DNA of 64,000 nt from contig NC_088295.1 in NCBI RefSeq assembly GCF_032854445.1, positions 55,533,249-55,597,248 on the forward strand. The letters are read 5' to 3'. The notes beneath the pieces are model-generated. The model did no database searches. It was not told the DNA's origin and saw only the letters and a program-made list of their open reading frames with translations. Position 1 is the first letter of the stretch, and the number at the start of each line of letters is the position of its first letter. The position numbers were made by a program, and so were the translations under genes. This document shows, one piece after another, positions 1 to 12,394 of the stretch. This DNA is from Liolophura sinensis (taxonomy: Eukaryota; Mollusca; Polyplacophora; Chitonida; Chitonidae).

Positions 1-25
1 TTTTTTCAGTATAATGAAACATGTG

Positions 26-117
26 GTGCATGCTGTGAGGTGGGTCATCAGGAATTGTTAGATCTCGACGAAAACCTCGACCTGACAATTCCTGATGTCA
101 CACCTCACAGCATGCAC
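26..117. ncRNA. pre-miRNA-like hairpin (candidate)
   Basis: An imperfect inverted repeat. Positions 26-42 pair perfectly with 101-117 (17 bp). After a 2-3 nt internal mismatch, 46-62 pairs with 81-97 with one G:U and one mismatch, leaving a terminal loop of about 16-18 nt. About 37 paired positions in 92 nt are the size and shape of a metazoan pre-miRNA. On the minus strand it would lie in the intron after the 387-512 exon. I do not recognise either arm as a known miRNA family. A small foldback transposon is the main alternative, because both strands can fold. Confidence 0.35.
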
Positions 118-386
118 TGTCTGTATAACTCAGTAAATCCATGCATTCCTTCAAGTTAACTTTTGTATAAAAATGCACACATGCCATATGTATAATGCAT
201 TCGCAAGTTTTGTTTTCATATCATATGTTACCTGATCATGTTTGAAAACAAAACACTTGCTTTGTTCAAAATATGAAGGAAAGAAAAACATCAATAGCAT
301 ATTAAATTTGAAAGATATACATATGTTTTGACTGATGTAAAGTAAATGCAGGTATATTTCTGCGAGTTTCGCCTGATGGTACTTAC

Positions 387-512
387 CTTAATACTTTTGA
401 GAATGTATTTAAATGTCTGAGAACTTTCTGCCAACGCTTCCAGCGCATTACTAAAAACTTGTAATTTATGAAAATTAGGGCCGACTCCATCAAACTGTAA
501 CCTAGATAATTC
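387..512 (-). CDS. second coding exon of the C6orf118/TSNAXIP1-like gene
   Basis: 126 nt (42 codons) between a pyrimidine-rich acceptor ending at 513 and an AAG|GTAAGT donor at 387/386. It is open in the phase set by the previous exon. It encodes a short amphipathic helical segment ('ESSQTFKYILKSIK') typical of the beginning of a coiled-coil domain. Confidence 0.65.
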
Positions 513-1822
513 CTAAACAGAAACACAAATTTAGGAAATGAAATGAAGAACCTCAAACAGTGTATTAGTAGTTTTTTTCTACCTGTAGTCTGAAAAAATA
601 TGCAAGGCACATGGCTAGGATATATTTTGATCATGCAGTACTTCAATGGATTACCGTAATTTTATGGTTTAATTCCTTCTGCCCAATATGACAAGAAAAG
701 AAATCATCCAAAAGCTGTTAAACAACAATTATTAAGACTATTGCCAATGATAACCAGCTAACACTACTAAAATTATGAGTTTTAATAATTAACAATAAGT
801 GGAATAAGCAAATTCAGAGAATTTCTATCCCATGCTAAATGTCCAATAATTATAAATATGCATGGAGAAAGCTGGGTTTCAAACTTGATCTATTATGAAT
901 CTGCACTGAAAATGTTATCAAAATTGGACGATAAGTGGAGGAGTTACAGCGCGGAAACAAGGGCATGAGTGTGATGAGAGACAGATGGATGAACAGACAG
1001 ATGAATGAACAGACAGATGGACAGGCGCATATTCATATCTATTATTTTTACATTTAGCAAAACAGGATATATAGGTGTATAGATGTTCACATAAATGTAG
1101 ATGACAGTTGGATGAGTGCTCTTCTAGCCTACCTGTTCCAGTTGTTCTTGTATATGTTCCACTGCCTTCACTCCAGACAACACACTCTTCTCTGAGGAGT
1201 CCTGGGTTCTTAGAATACTACTCTGGAAGTCCTTCAATTTGTGGTACTGGTCTCTCTTTGTGGGACCACAGTAATGGCTCAGGATAGCAATGTGCTCCGA
1301 GCTTGGAATGTGCCTCATGGAGTTACTGGCCTGGGGGGTGGGGGAGAGGCGTTTCTCCCTTCCTCCCCAAGGTGTAACAGTGCTTCTCTGAGACCTAGGG
1401 GTGGGCAGTAAGAGCTCCTGGGGTCTCAGCTCCTCTATGTATACCCCATCATCTTCAAAGTGTACTGAGTTATACGCGGAGCTGCGGCTCTCCTTCTGCC
1501 GGAAAGGGGTGGTTGTGAGGGTGGGGGATTGTCGCCCCACCTCTGGAAGCACACCCGAAGTCCCCATTGTGAAGTCATATAGCACGTCATTCATCTTTTT
1601 TTCCTTACCACGTCTCTTGGTAGTTTTCACAAAGTTATGTCTTTCTAGCATGACGATTGGTTTCTTGGCAGCTGCGGACCAAGGCTTTCTGTTTGTCAGC
1701 TGGATTTTCTGCAGCATTCTTGACTCATTGAGATGACCAGAAGTATAATCCTGGACATCTTGCTTGTTGCACAGCTCCATAGTGTTGAGCAGATTATGAA
1801 GTTGCTCTTTGCTCATCGCCAT
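387..1822 (-). CDS. C6orf118/TSNAXIP1-like protein, N-terminal part (gene runs off left edge)
   Basis: Two coding exons join in phase 0: 1822-1133 (230 codons, from ATG) and 512-387 (42 codons). Exon one opens with 'MAMSKEQLHNLLNTMELCN' and contains 'DVQDYTSGHLNESRML', followed by a long Ser/Pro/Arg-rich, probably disordered stretch. Exon two, with 'FHKLQVFSNALEALAESS', resembles the start of the TSNAXIP1_N domain found in translin-associated factor X-interacting protein 1 and in C6orf118. These vertebrate proteins are linked to testis and ciliated cells. Splice sites are clean: CAG|GTAGGC donor, TTTCTGTTTAG|GAATT acceptor, AAG|GTAAGT donor. The remaining exons lie left of the window. The family call comes from remembered resemblance and is moderate; the gene structure is firmer. 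Confidence 0.6.
965..1028. repeat. imperfect microsatellite (GACAGATG-type)
   Basis: Short degenerate direct repeats of 'gacagatgga' and 'gaacagacagatg' lie in the intron between the two coding exons of the leftmost gene. Confidence 0.6.
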
Positions 1823-1840
1823 GGTTGTTTTATTGGCTAT
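1133..1840 (-). CDS. first coding exon of the C6orf118/TSNAXIP1-like gene
   Basis: The acceptor 'TTTCCATAG' ends at 1841, so the exon starts at 1840 with 18 nt of 5' untranslated sequence. The start is the ATG at 1822-1820, with a second in-frame ATG two codons later. The exon ends at 1133 before GTAGGC. The coding part is 690 nt, a whole number of codons. Confidence 0.65.
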
Positions 1841-2995
1841 CTATGGAAATACAGAAATTATCTACAAAATGTATCATTCTGACGCTTTTCTTCAATGATG
1901 ACCCCAGGCATATGCAATCACTCTATGATAAATTATAAATGTTATTTTTTGATACGCAATACTGGTGCAATATATCTATAGCTATATTTCTGACATAAGT
2001 TTTAGGGTAAAGCTGAATAAATTCAGAGCAATGCATGCTTTCAAAATATGAATATACATGTACATGTACATGCATACGATTCCTGGTTAGGAGGTGACAC
2101 TCACATAAAGTATAAGTCGTAAGACAGACCATTACACACCGTCCAGGAAAATACAATGTAGTTTGTTTTATTTTTTTCTTTACCAAGTAAGCCGACATCA
2201 ATTTCATTTTGTGTTTTTCAGATGAACCAACATTAAAAAGCCAAACTGGAACAAAAATAAAATTGAAAATCCACCGTTTCATTTTGTTTGACATAGACAT
2301 TATTTTGAATTTCCTGTTTTTCTTTAGGTTTTGGGATCAATTCAACATGACTTTAAGTGAAAAAATTGCTGGGATACTCCATATTTCCCATAAATTTGAT
2401 GATTATGTCAGTTTTTCAGGTGATTCATAGAGTGCATTTGAAACTTAAATTCTACTATGATCACACTGTGACCAGTTACATCAGGTTTTGGAACCTTACA
2501 TACTGCTAGACTTGCGCATTTAAAATTGCTTAAACATATGGAGCAGTAAAGGCATTTGTTAAATGAAACTTGAAATAAACTTCAGTATGTCAAGCAAAAA
2601 ATATAGATGTAATGTCATCAACTGACACCCCCTGAGTCACAACTGATCACTGCAGATTATGATGATTCACACACAATTTACTTGGCAATTAACTATTTTC
2701 CTTGACAGTGTTTATTATAAATGATCTTTTATCTGACATATACCTGACATAAGTGTTTTCTTTACATTGGTCACTGATATTTATTACTGTCCATTCTTTT
2801 TTTTTCCTTTTGGTTATTTAATTTTCTATTTCATTATTTATGATCATAAAACAGTTGATCTCGGACACCATCTGTCCATGTTACCAAAACTGTCAACAAT
2901 ATAATTATTAATATGTGGACTAGCAATTAACTTCCTGTGATTATTAATAAGACAGATTTACAATATTTATATTTTTGCACATGGTTTACACTCAC

Positions 2996-3063
2996 CACTT
3001 AACTCATCCAACCAATATGAAGCCCCAGCCCCAGAGGCACAGCATTCGTCAGGTCTAAACGGT
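2996..3063 (-). other. candidate non-coding 5' exon of the C6orf118/TSNAXIP1-like gene
   Basis: On the minus strand a 68-nt segment is bounded by an acceptor 'TTGTTGTTGCAG' and a donor 'AAGTG|GTGAGT'. It contains stops in frame with the downstream coding exon, so it could only be untranslated. It lies between the coding exon and the putative promoter near 5 kb. Confidence 0.3.
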
Positions 3064-3550
3064 CTGCAACAACAATCATGGCACATCTGTTTAATAAGCA
3101 TTATTGATTTCTATACAAACAAAGTCAAGTGATTTACAGTAGATCAGAAGAATCAGTGCAAGAGCAATGTCCATTTACAGCACCCACTCTGGTCCACCTG
3201 CATTATGTGAGATGGTTCACAAACCGTTCACCCAAAATCAATAGGTCACAATAGCATGCGTTTATAGTTGAACAATAACACTCATCCAGTGACTCAAATT
3301 ATGGCATAAATTACTATATGTACCATATGAATACAGGGAAGAGCTCTAGGCTACGTTTTGATACAGGTACCTGCAACTACCAACACCTACAGGCTTTTAA
3401 AATTTAATATCTGACTGTATATTTCCAACTGTTATAAATGTTTCAAGTACGATCATGTGCATTGACATAGCTAGACATGAGAAAAGTACTCTACTTCTTA
3501 AATACCAGGATCTAAGATAGCCATATCTCAAGTCTGCCATTGTCACTATA

Positions 3551-3660
3551 ACTGAATGGTGTGTCATGTCTGGTGTCTTTGGCTTTATGTTTCAATGAAA
3601 CAGCACTATTAATATACCTGCCTTAGGACTTCTCTGCTGCAAAGAGATGCTGTTATGATA
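3551..3660 (+). repeat. dispersed repeat S3, copy 1
   Basis: Shares the ordered motifs 'tctggtgtctt', 'cagcactat', 'atatacc' and a terminal 'gagatgctgt' or 'gagacaccg' with the segment at 47655-47770, and in reverse with 7358-7450. The copies are diverged. A short interspersed element fragment is the likely explanation. Confidence 0.45.
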
Positions 3661-4840
3661 AAACTGAAATAATGTTTAAAGTGATGGAAAATCCTGGACA
3701 ACATCCAGCTGGCAATTCAGAGAATGTATATCTGTCTATACCACAACAGATATGCAAAAAACAATGCATAGGTTAGGTGGATTTTCAAGCTTGATGTGCG
3801 GTTCCATAAAGCAAACCTGCAAAGTTACCGCAAAGAAACTGAAGAGCAACATATGGGCTGGCATATTAACATTCTTGCGTTTTGCAGAAGCATGGGGCTA
3901 CAACAAACAGATTACAGAGGAATGCAAAGAGGATATATTAGAGAAAAAACATCCCAAGACAGCTGGCCTGAAGTATTGTATGTAAATTTGTGGCTGTTAT
4001 ACCAACAGCTTCTGGTTGATATCTGGTTGTTGCAGTTTTGAGGAGGCATGTGTAGGTAAATGCCTCGCTTTGTGCTGTCTGTAATTCAATGAGCTAGGTG
4101 CACTATCTGCTTTTCACACATTATCACGCGGGATTTGTAATATTGGAGCACTGCTGTAATTGGGAATTTGCGAGCCACATGGTCTATCTGGCCGAGAAAA
4201 GCCAAGAGTTCAACTTAATGAGTTTGACCTTATTGGCTTCATCAAATTTTTTAAATTCACTATACAACACACACAAGGTTTAAATGCATGTAGGCATTAT
4301 GCACAATATGACTACAATTCGGAACAAAATGTTGCCACAGGCTTTTTATAAATGATAGGCCTGACTCAGACATAAGAATTTAAAGACATATGCCTGCCAG
4401 TAACATTTAAGTGATACCTGGGTACCAGTATCAGTACTTCAGTTCATGCCATTTTTTAAAATTTCTGAAACTTGATTAATGAGCTTTAATCTCTCCTATA
4501 ATTATTTTCACTGTTCACTTCCATCCTATACGTACTTTGGTATCAGAATTTTTAAAATACTATCAGCTGAAAAAAACTGAAACACTGGCTAATAGACTGT
4601 GTATACATATATATCTGCCTCAATATTTGTTAAATTAAACATTAGTCAGTTTCATTAGTCAGAAGGAGGAAAAGAGAAACAGTTTTGTAACTTATGACCT
4701 TAGGTGCTTAACCTTGGGTGAAAAATGATCTGGGTAATGGTTACATTATAACTAAAAAGAAGATCACGGAATATGATCACCCAATGATCCCCAGCATACA
4801 AATACATTTGATATAACAACTCTTTGCCTTTAAAGTTTAC

Positions 4841-5000
4841 CTCTTTATAACGATCGTGGGTTTGTCCGATTAGACATTTTATGATATTTCACGGCAGCGT
4901 AGAGCTGGACCAAAGGACAGAAGGAATTACACGAAATGGGTTGTTTTCTTGTCCCTCCATTCTTCGCTATGAAGCCGCCATTTTGAACGCCTGTTTCTGT
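4841..5000 (-). promoter_or_regulatory. putative promoter and first untranslated exon, minus strand
   Basis: This is a locally GC-richer stretch at the expected 5' end of the C6orf118/TSNAXIP1-like gene. It holds a YY1-like element and ends in a reasonable donor (GAG|GTAAAC at 4841/4840). No TATA box is evident. The exact start of transcription cannot be seen. Confidence 0.3.
4974..4984 (-). promoter_or_regulatory. YY1-like site
   Basis: The minus strand reads 'AAAATGGCGGC', matching the conserved animal YY1 core AANATGGCGGC. Such sites usually sit just downstream of the start of transcription, in the same orientation as the gene, as here. Confidence 0.4.
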
Positions 5001-6376
5001 CGTCATGTCAACCAGCGCACTCCCGATGGCTGGAGAGTTTCACTTTGACAGTATGTGTGTGTGTAAGGCCTACATCACACAGAACTTTCTGGCCAATTAC
5101 GTCGTACCTTGAACATCTCTGTACTTCCCTTGCTAGCTTTAATATACTACTGCTGGGCACCAAATAATTTGTATGTCCGTGGTCATAGTCGTCTCAGCCA
5201 TCAATTTCAGGTAGGTGTTCCCATGTGTCTTCACTGATAAATCCACACAAGCATGAAACCGGAAATTGGATAAATTCTCCAACCTTTTTTTTCTTTCATG
5301 AATAGAAACAAGTAAAACTTACTTGAATATGAAGTACAATTACTGAAGAACGTGTGTGAAAAATTGGAGAGATGCGTTTTATCAAAAGACAAAAGTAAGG
5401 TCAGAAGCAGATTTTGCTATTTTAAGGCGTTTTCCTGCGGGAATTCCCTTCATAATAAAAATATGAGTACGTAAACCAAAATCATTTCCACACATTTGGT
5501 GTCTAGCTATGACGTAGTAAGGTATAATAAAGTATCATGTTGGTTCACGCAATTTATAAATAAAAAAAAAACAACAACCAAAAAATAAAGGAATAATTTG
5601 GAAGTTTAGAGGAACTCTACATTCACCATAGTATTTCACAGCTTTTAACGCATTGTCCGCATTGGTTCAGTTGTAACATGCATGTCTTGAAACTGTTGTG
5701 TCAAAGAGGATAAGGAGTTCGATTTCCATAATGGCATATTTTTTTCTAATGAGGTAATGGAGGGGAGGAATTTATTTGAACCACACAAGAATAATATTTG
5801 TCTTTTTTGTATTTTTCTTCATATATTGTCAAGCTATATTAGGTAAGTTTAAATACATTATTGTCAATCTACACAGATTATAGACAGTGTTCTTTCAATG
5901 AAAGCTCAACGCTATTTACTTGAGCTAACAGCATATCGCACAAGGTACACTGAAAAAGGGGCAGCTGTTTATCAGTTTAGCTTCGTAATAAATGTCTATT
6001 AAAGACACTGTCATATATTCATTATGTTATTCGAAAAACAAATTTTTTTTCAAATACCAACATTAGACGGAAAAGGATATTATCCTATGCATTTGACGGC
6101 ATACAGAAACTAATGGTTAGCAACGAATATCCACACCTGTTACATAACAACTTTAACCGCATACCGGGGAAACTCTAGCGTCATTTCGCAGATGATCCGT
6201 CATTGTTAGGAGGTTGGCAATCAATCTGAGCGACAGGTAGACAATTTCCCATCTAGTTCCAAGGGGTTCTTTTATTGAACCTTTAGAGGACATATTTTCG
6301 AGCTTTTGTCTGTCACGCGGGTCATGTGGATATCTTGTTACATGTAAAAACCTATACAAGACCACATATGTATATG

Positions 6377-6690
6377 CTTGGGGTTTCACGTCGCACTTAA
6401 CAATCTTCCAGTCATATGACAACGAAGAGTCATTAAGTGTGTGTATATTTACTGTGTCTTCTTGTGGCAGGGCATGCCGCCAAAGTGCTGCCGACGCTGA
6501 AGTGTCATGCCGAAGGTACCAGACATGACACCCCACCCAGTCGCATTATGCTGACATTGGGTCAACCAGTCCTGTTCCCTTGCTCTAAACTCTCAGCGCT
6601 GAGCGCCATTTTTTAAAGTCTTTGGTATGACCCAACTTGGGTTTGATCCCATCAGGTCTCCGCACTTAAAGGCGGACACTATGGATGTCG
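6377..6690 (-). repeat. SINE family S2, diverged copy
   Basis: Shows the S2 landmarks in order: 'gcttggggttt', 'cttaacaatcttccagtcat', a 'gggtcaaccagt' block, 'aaagtcttt', and a tRNA-like segment with B-box remnant 'tttgatcccatcagg' near 6640. The shared stem block is decayed (CGTCGC/ACAACG). Confidence 0.55.
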
Positions 6691-7025
6691 GTATGACACA
6701 AGGTCATAAGAGTAAGAAACACGCACTATGAGTTTGTAAAATTTTACGCCCACTGTTACACTCTTTCCTCCCTCCTCTTACTGTTCGGGCTTATTGACGG
6801 TCCTAGTATATTGGGCCGTTTGTACAGTCTTAAGTTCGTTGAAGACCACTAGTCTTCCACAAATATGGTGTGCATATCTATGCGCAAGATGCATGTGGTT
6901 TGGCGAGTATAACTTGATTACCAAAGACCGGTGGGTTATGCCGGTCACTCTGGTTTACTCCACGCATAAAGCTGATCATCATTGTATATAAGTGAACAAC
7001 TCTTGAGTGAGGCGTCAGCAATCTG

Positions 7026-7312
7026 AGGATGGTTGTAGGTTTCCCCTGGGCTCAGCCCGGTTTCCTCCCTCCAAAAAACACCAATCAGATAAGTAAATAA
7101 TTAAATCGAGTGTTGGGTTAAACGGAAATAAAGCAATCAATAAATCAACCAATCCTTCCGGTTAAACTGCATGCTAAATTTCGTGGATTACGGGAAATTG
7201 ATAGTGTTAGTATCACATTACATGGACTTGGTGTCCTTCCACCATTATGCTGGCTGCCGTCGAATAAGTGAAATACTCTTTAGTACTCCAGTCAAATCAA
7301 TCAATAAATAAA
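7026..7312 (+). repeat. SINE family S1 fragments
   Basis: Two neighbouring partial copies in plus orientation. The first, 7026-7115, has 'tttcccctgggctcagcccg' and 'ggtttcctccctcc'. The second, 7243-7312, has 'atgctggctgccgtcgaata' and ends in a CAATCAATAAATAAAT tail. Confidence 0.55.
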
Positions 7313-7357
7313 TTTTACGTTTTGGTATAAATTCTTGACGATTGGTACAGTGTATTG

Positions 7358-7450
7358 TTTGGACTCATACAATATTTATAGTGCTGCCCAACTGGAACAC
7401 CATGATGCATGGAGACACCAGACACGACACTCTACACACACTGCGTACGG
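7358..7450 (-). repeat. dispersed repeat S3, reverse copy
   Basis: The reverse complement resembles 3551-3660 and 47655-47770 ('gtgtcgtgtctggtgtctcc', 'agcactataaatatt'). It has no coding potential of its own. Confidence 0.4.
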
Positions 7451-8525
7451 AAACTTGGAAGAGCGCGCTCTTACACGCATGGACCAACTCACAGGATTGA
7501 ACCAGACCATCCCTCTAAGGAATTAAATGCTTAGACTTTCACATTACGCAATTCAGCTACAGTATATCTCTCTATAAGAAAAAAGATTTCTTTTCATATT
7601 TTTACACACGTTTGTTTTATGTTACTACTTAGATTAGCACTAGTGCTGCGGTGGCTCGGATCGACAGCAGATAGACAGTGGTGGTTCCGACCGTCTGCGG
7701 GCAATGCTCAAGGGATCGCATGTAGCCAGTGAGGGACCATTGGGCACAAACTATATGCATAAAACAGTTGACCTTACACTTTATACATAAATTAATTTAA
7801 CAGCAATAACTTCCATTCTGCAGAGTCACTATCAACAGCGCGATGACCGCTGTGGAACGGATCCCATAGTGAGTGAAATGTGACAGTAGGCCTATGCATG
7901 ATTGCAATCATGTACAAAGCCGAATGTGACTGTATTCTTTATTATGGGTATATACCATTGCTTTGTGAGAAGATGAGATGTCCGATTATACTTCCGGTTG
8001 ATACAGCTGTGATTGTGAATCGTCAGATTTACCATCCATGTAAACGACCTGATTGGTAACCTTAATATTGTAATAATGATGATCTACGATGTCCGCTTGT
8101 GAGGGTTCCCAAGTATAGAGAGCCAAGAAAGATAAATATGAGAGCTAAGAAGAAAACTTTGCAAAAAAAAATGGTGTAAACGGGAGAAGGTAGAACCTTC
8201 AATCCTTGAGAAAGGTACTTGATGACCTTTAGAGAAGTATATACAGGGAGAATATATTTGTCTGCAACAATTATTACTAACCAGGTTCTTGTAGAAGAGC
8301 TTAATACCACTACAACAACGGCCGCAACATCAACATATTCTGGAACGACCAAACAGAGGAGTGTATCCGTACCTTCCCGTCACACCGACATATCCAAAAA
8401 ATGCATAAATCCCCATACAAAGCTCACTTTATTACGGGATCGCGGAGCTGTACAACCAAACTTGTATCTACTCTCTTACTCAAGGCGCTTGAGTTTCTCC
8501 TTAACAATATCTATGTGAAATTCGG

Positions 8526-8884
8526 AGAGTGAGTGAGTGCTTGGGGTTTAATCGTTTAACGTTTTACTCAACAATTTTTCAGTCATATGACGAACGAAAG
8601 AATCCTTAGGGTGTATGTAACGTGCCTCCTTGTTGCAGGACGGGTCTCCACTGCTCTTTTATCTAGTGCTGCTTCACTGAGACGACTTACCGAGGGCAAG
8701 TGGGTCGCCACGCCCGAGCCATTATACCATTATACTGATACCGGTCAACCAGTGGTTGCACTATCCCCCTTCAAGCTGAACGCCAAGCGAGGAAGTTACA
8801 ACTTCCTCTTTTTAAAGTCTTAGGTGTGACTCAACCCAGGATTGATCCTGGATCTACCGCTCCTGAAGCGGACGCTCTACCAAC
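8526..8884 (-). repeat. SINE family S2, 5'-truncated copy with target-site duplication
   Basis: Inserted in minus orientation and flanked by the direct repeat TGAAATTCGG at 8516-8525 and 8885-8894. The body matches the complete copy at 26804-27152, but the tRNA-like head stops after 'gctctaccaact'. It therefore lacks the 5'-most part, as expected of incomplete reverse transcription. Confidence 0.75.
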
Positions 8885-8894
8885 TGAAATTCGG

Positions 8895-10632
8895 GGATTG
8901 TGTATTGATATTCCGATGGGTACCAAATGTGCCCTCTTTTTGGCAGACCTATACCTGTTCTCGTGTGAATACCACTATATGCCGAAACTATTAAGGAGTA
9001 ATCTTCACCAAACCCTACCTTTCTCTTTCACTAAACGGTGTATTGATCATCTGCTAACTTGAAACAACCCGTATATAGCAAAGGCTGTCTTATCTGCACC
9101 TATATCTGTACAAAGACCAAAACGGTTTCTTCTGTCGCAGACTGTACCACAAGAAGGATAGTTTCAATTTTGAAATTGGAAATCATATACTTGGACCGCA
9201 GTATACGGGTACGGAATGGCGTGTACACATCTCGCTCTGTAGCATTTATTAGATCTTGTGTGTTATGGGACGATTTCAATCAATGTCACAAGTTATTACT
9301 GGAAAAACTTGTGTGTCAAGGTAATTCCATCAAACGCTTTCACTGTAAGTTACTTAAGTTTTATAATGAGTATAATTGTCTTGTTGGTGAATATGGGCAG
9401 AGCGTCCAGAATCTCTGGCATTGCTTCATAATGGTATATAATTCCACTTAACCCGGAACTAGGGGCAGTATATTCATCGTGTTGAAATAGATCGCCACTT
9501 TGGATATATGAACAATTGCAATCAAAACGCAACTGAGATATATATTTTATCATTGACAACTTATATTCTAGCTTGGTACACGGTTTGAAGACTGATTTCA
9601 CTCAGTCGCCTAGAACATACTTTGCGTCTTTTCTACATCATTGAAAACTGTTGAGTGCGTTTTGGGAATAGGCCTTGCGATTATTGACCCGGAACGTCCT
9701 AATTACTTGACGACTAGTATACGAATGTCTGTTTCGACGCATAGATTCAACTATCAGGCCCTTGACCAATAAGGTCGCGTGTTTGAATCCAACGCAGTGC
9801 TCTTGCATGTCGCTTCGGAGGTTTGTCAGGTACCTAACGATGGTGGCAGTCTACTCCGGTTTTCTCAAACCCACAAATCTGATTGTTGCGGTATGGGTGA
9901 AAAAGTCGAGAGCACTGCGTTAAGTACGCCAAATAAGTAAATACATGTACTATAAGGTCGCTAGACCTTGTTGGTTTATTATAACAACCCGTATCTTATC
10001 GACAAAATACCCTTGTTCATTTCTTTCCTTTTATATATGCTTTCACCTATCCCGTGTATGCAGCAGTGTTGGGTGCTGGATTCCTAGACTAAAAAGCTCC
10101 TTTCAATGAATTTACCACGAACAACAGTTCGCAAAGAAATAGGAATTGTTCGATGTTGTCTGGGATTGCGAAAGCGTCCGTATATAGCAGTTTCGAAACA
10201 AATGAACTTGGGACAGGGGAAGCAGCGCTTTATATGCCCTCTTTTACATAGATATACGAACGAATGAACAAGGGAACAGGAAGATAAGAAACACACGTAT
10301 AGCAGATATTCAGTGATACACAGGGCAATGACAGAAGAGAGGCAACACACAAAACGAACCCTATGACGTACATTGTTCAGTATAAGAGTGGTACTGGATT
10401 TTCGGGTAGCAAACAATAGATATTTGAACTAGTTGTTTAACCTGATAAACATGAGCGTAAGTATTTTTCACTTAGACGACCATAGTTAGTTATTGGATGG
10501 AGGAATCTTTAGTCATCCCCAGGATAAATCCCAAAACTTTGGCAAGTCACTGATGAAATTTGCCGCGTATATTTGTGGCATGTACTTGTGAGATATACAT
10601 ATAGGCCTACGTCGTACTATATATATATCAAA
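8895..10632. other. intergenic, no gene seen
   Basis: Short open frames only, none with splice context or a recognisable motif. Around 9740-9940 there is a weak SINE-like stretch (tRNA-like 'gtgtttgaatccaacgc', then 'ggtggcagtctactccggtt'). Confidence 0.4.
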
Positions 10633-10724
10633 CGATAGGACGATGACGCATCCTGCCATCGCATGGAACACTCGTTCAATCACATTGCACCACAGTGTTA
10701 TCGCTTCGTGTCATCGTCCTATCG
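10633..10724. repeat. 15-bp perfect inverted repeat, 62-nt loop
   Basis: 'CGATAGGACGATGAC' at 10633-10647 is exactly reverse-complementary to 10710-10724. The enclosed 62 nt contain further 'atcgc' and 'gcgat' words. It could be the core of a small foldback element. Confidence 0.6.
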
Positions 10725-12394
10725 CTCCTATCTCATCGCACCAGCAGTCTTTTTGACCATCATGCTGTGAATGGTACAGTATAGTCCCACTTCCTTATGT
10801 TCTCCAAAACATAAGAAGAAATACAGGCCAAAATTTCAGGAGTTATGGCGCTGGTGGTATACTACAAAGCGATGGCACGATACTACGGTCAGGAGATACC
10901 ACAATCCATGGACGGTAATATGGTGACCTTTATACAGTTTCCATACACTATTATGTGGGTTAGAGACATGGTGTAAACTCCACTGCGTATCCTTAAAATA
11001 AATAACATGCACGAGACCACATCGATAAGGTATCCCACAGAAAGTCGAAAAAGCATGTCGGTATCTTTTCAATTTTGAGATGTTATGTATAACCGTTTAA
11101 AGGAAGTAAATTAGCACAAACAAGATACCACGAGTCATAAAATGAGGCAAAGGCAAATTTTACGAAACACCCTTTTATTGAGCAGTTCAACGTGGAATTC
11201 TTTCCGTACGTAAATACATACACAAATACACACCATTCAGACTACAAGGATATAATATATCAGGCACACATACCCATATACCCCACATACATACACACAC
11301 GTACAGAAATTTTCTGCAATGAAAGTGGTACCTTAACAGCAAAACTAATTTCCTGATAAGGAGTTTAGCTCAGATTGTCATTAAAATTAGCTAGGCATTG
11401 TATATATCCATTTATTCATTTCTTAACCAAAGCGATTGATACTGAGCATTTCATTTCGTTGGATCTTACGTTCAGCTTTCTAAACATAACAGCATTGTGT
11501 AGATCACTACGACTCTGTTCGACAGAAACAATCTTCAAGTTCATCTTCAATACCTTAAGCGCCATCTTGAAAGCTATATACTGCATAATGCCCGCATATA
11601 AGAAGGTTTAACCTAATATTTATACTGGAATCTCAAGAAAAAGAGCTATAAAAAGATAAGATAAGATATAAAATTGGGCACGCGCCTGAATGGGTGCCGT
11701 TTCATACGGAGTAAGTTGTCCAAGCAATAAAGATATCTAATCAAATATATTGTACAAGAAAGCAGCAAATGCAGAAATGGCAGCAAGTGTATCACAGATC
11801 CGAAGTAATTCCTACCGTTGTACAGCTGTAATCTGGAATAGTGGTTAACGACACATAATCACCGACAAATAGGCCTTAAAAGCATAAATGTTCCGTTAAA
11901 ACTTCTGCTGTATCAGCATTATCTAAAACATTAACGTTTACACACCAGAATTCCTGACCTACAACAATCTCGCGACATGAATGCCATCTTAAAACCACCA
12001 AGTAGAACGTTGTTTTACATGGAACATTTCGCTGGAAAAATTTATTTGCTAATCTAAAACAATCATGTCACACAAACGTCATACTGAAATCGTCGTAAAA
12101 CTAAAACGATCTTGGTTACTAATTTGTCACTGAAATCCTGAGGCAATGTAATTTTTTTATCATTCAGACATTTCGTCAGATATGCCTGAATTAGAGATGA
12201 CCAGTAAAAATTAAGGTGGCTTGTTCCCCTTAAAATGAATACAACCAGATGACAATAAAGGTAAATGACTTTTCCATCATAACAATTTATGCCACAAGAT
12301 ATACGTCCGCTAAGGTAAGAGAGAAAGATTCTATGCAATTATTCCAAGCCAACTTTTAAGAAAAAATTCACAAATTAAATCTGTTTTCGTAGAT

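Noticed and set aside
5650-5740. tRNA-like 'ggttcagttgtaacatgc' and 'gagttcgatttcc' words
   Set aside because: Acceptor and anticodon stems do not pair; at best an old SINE head.
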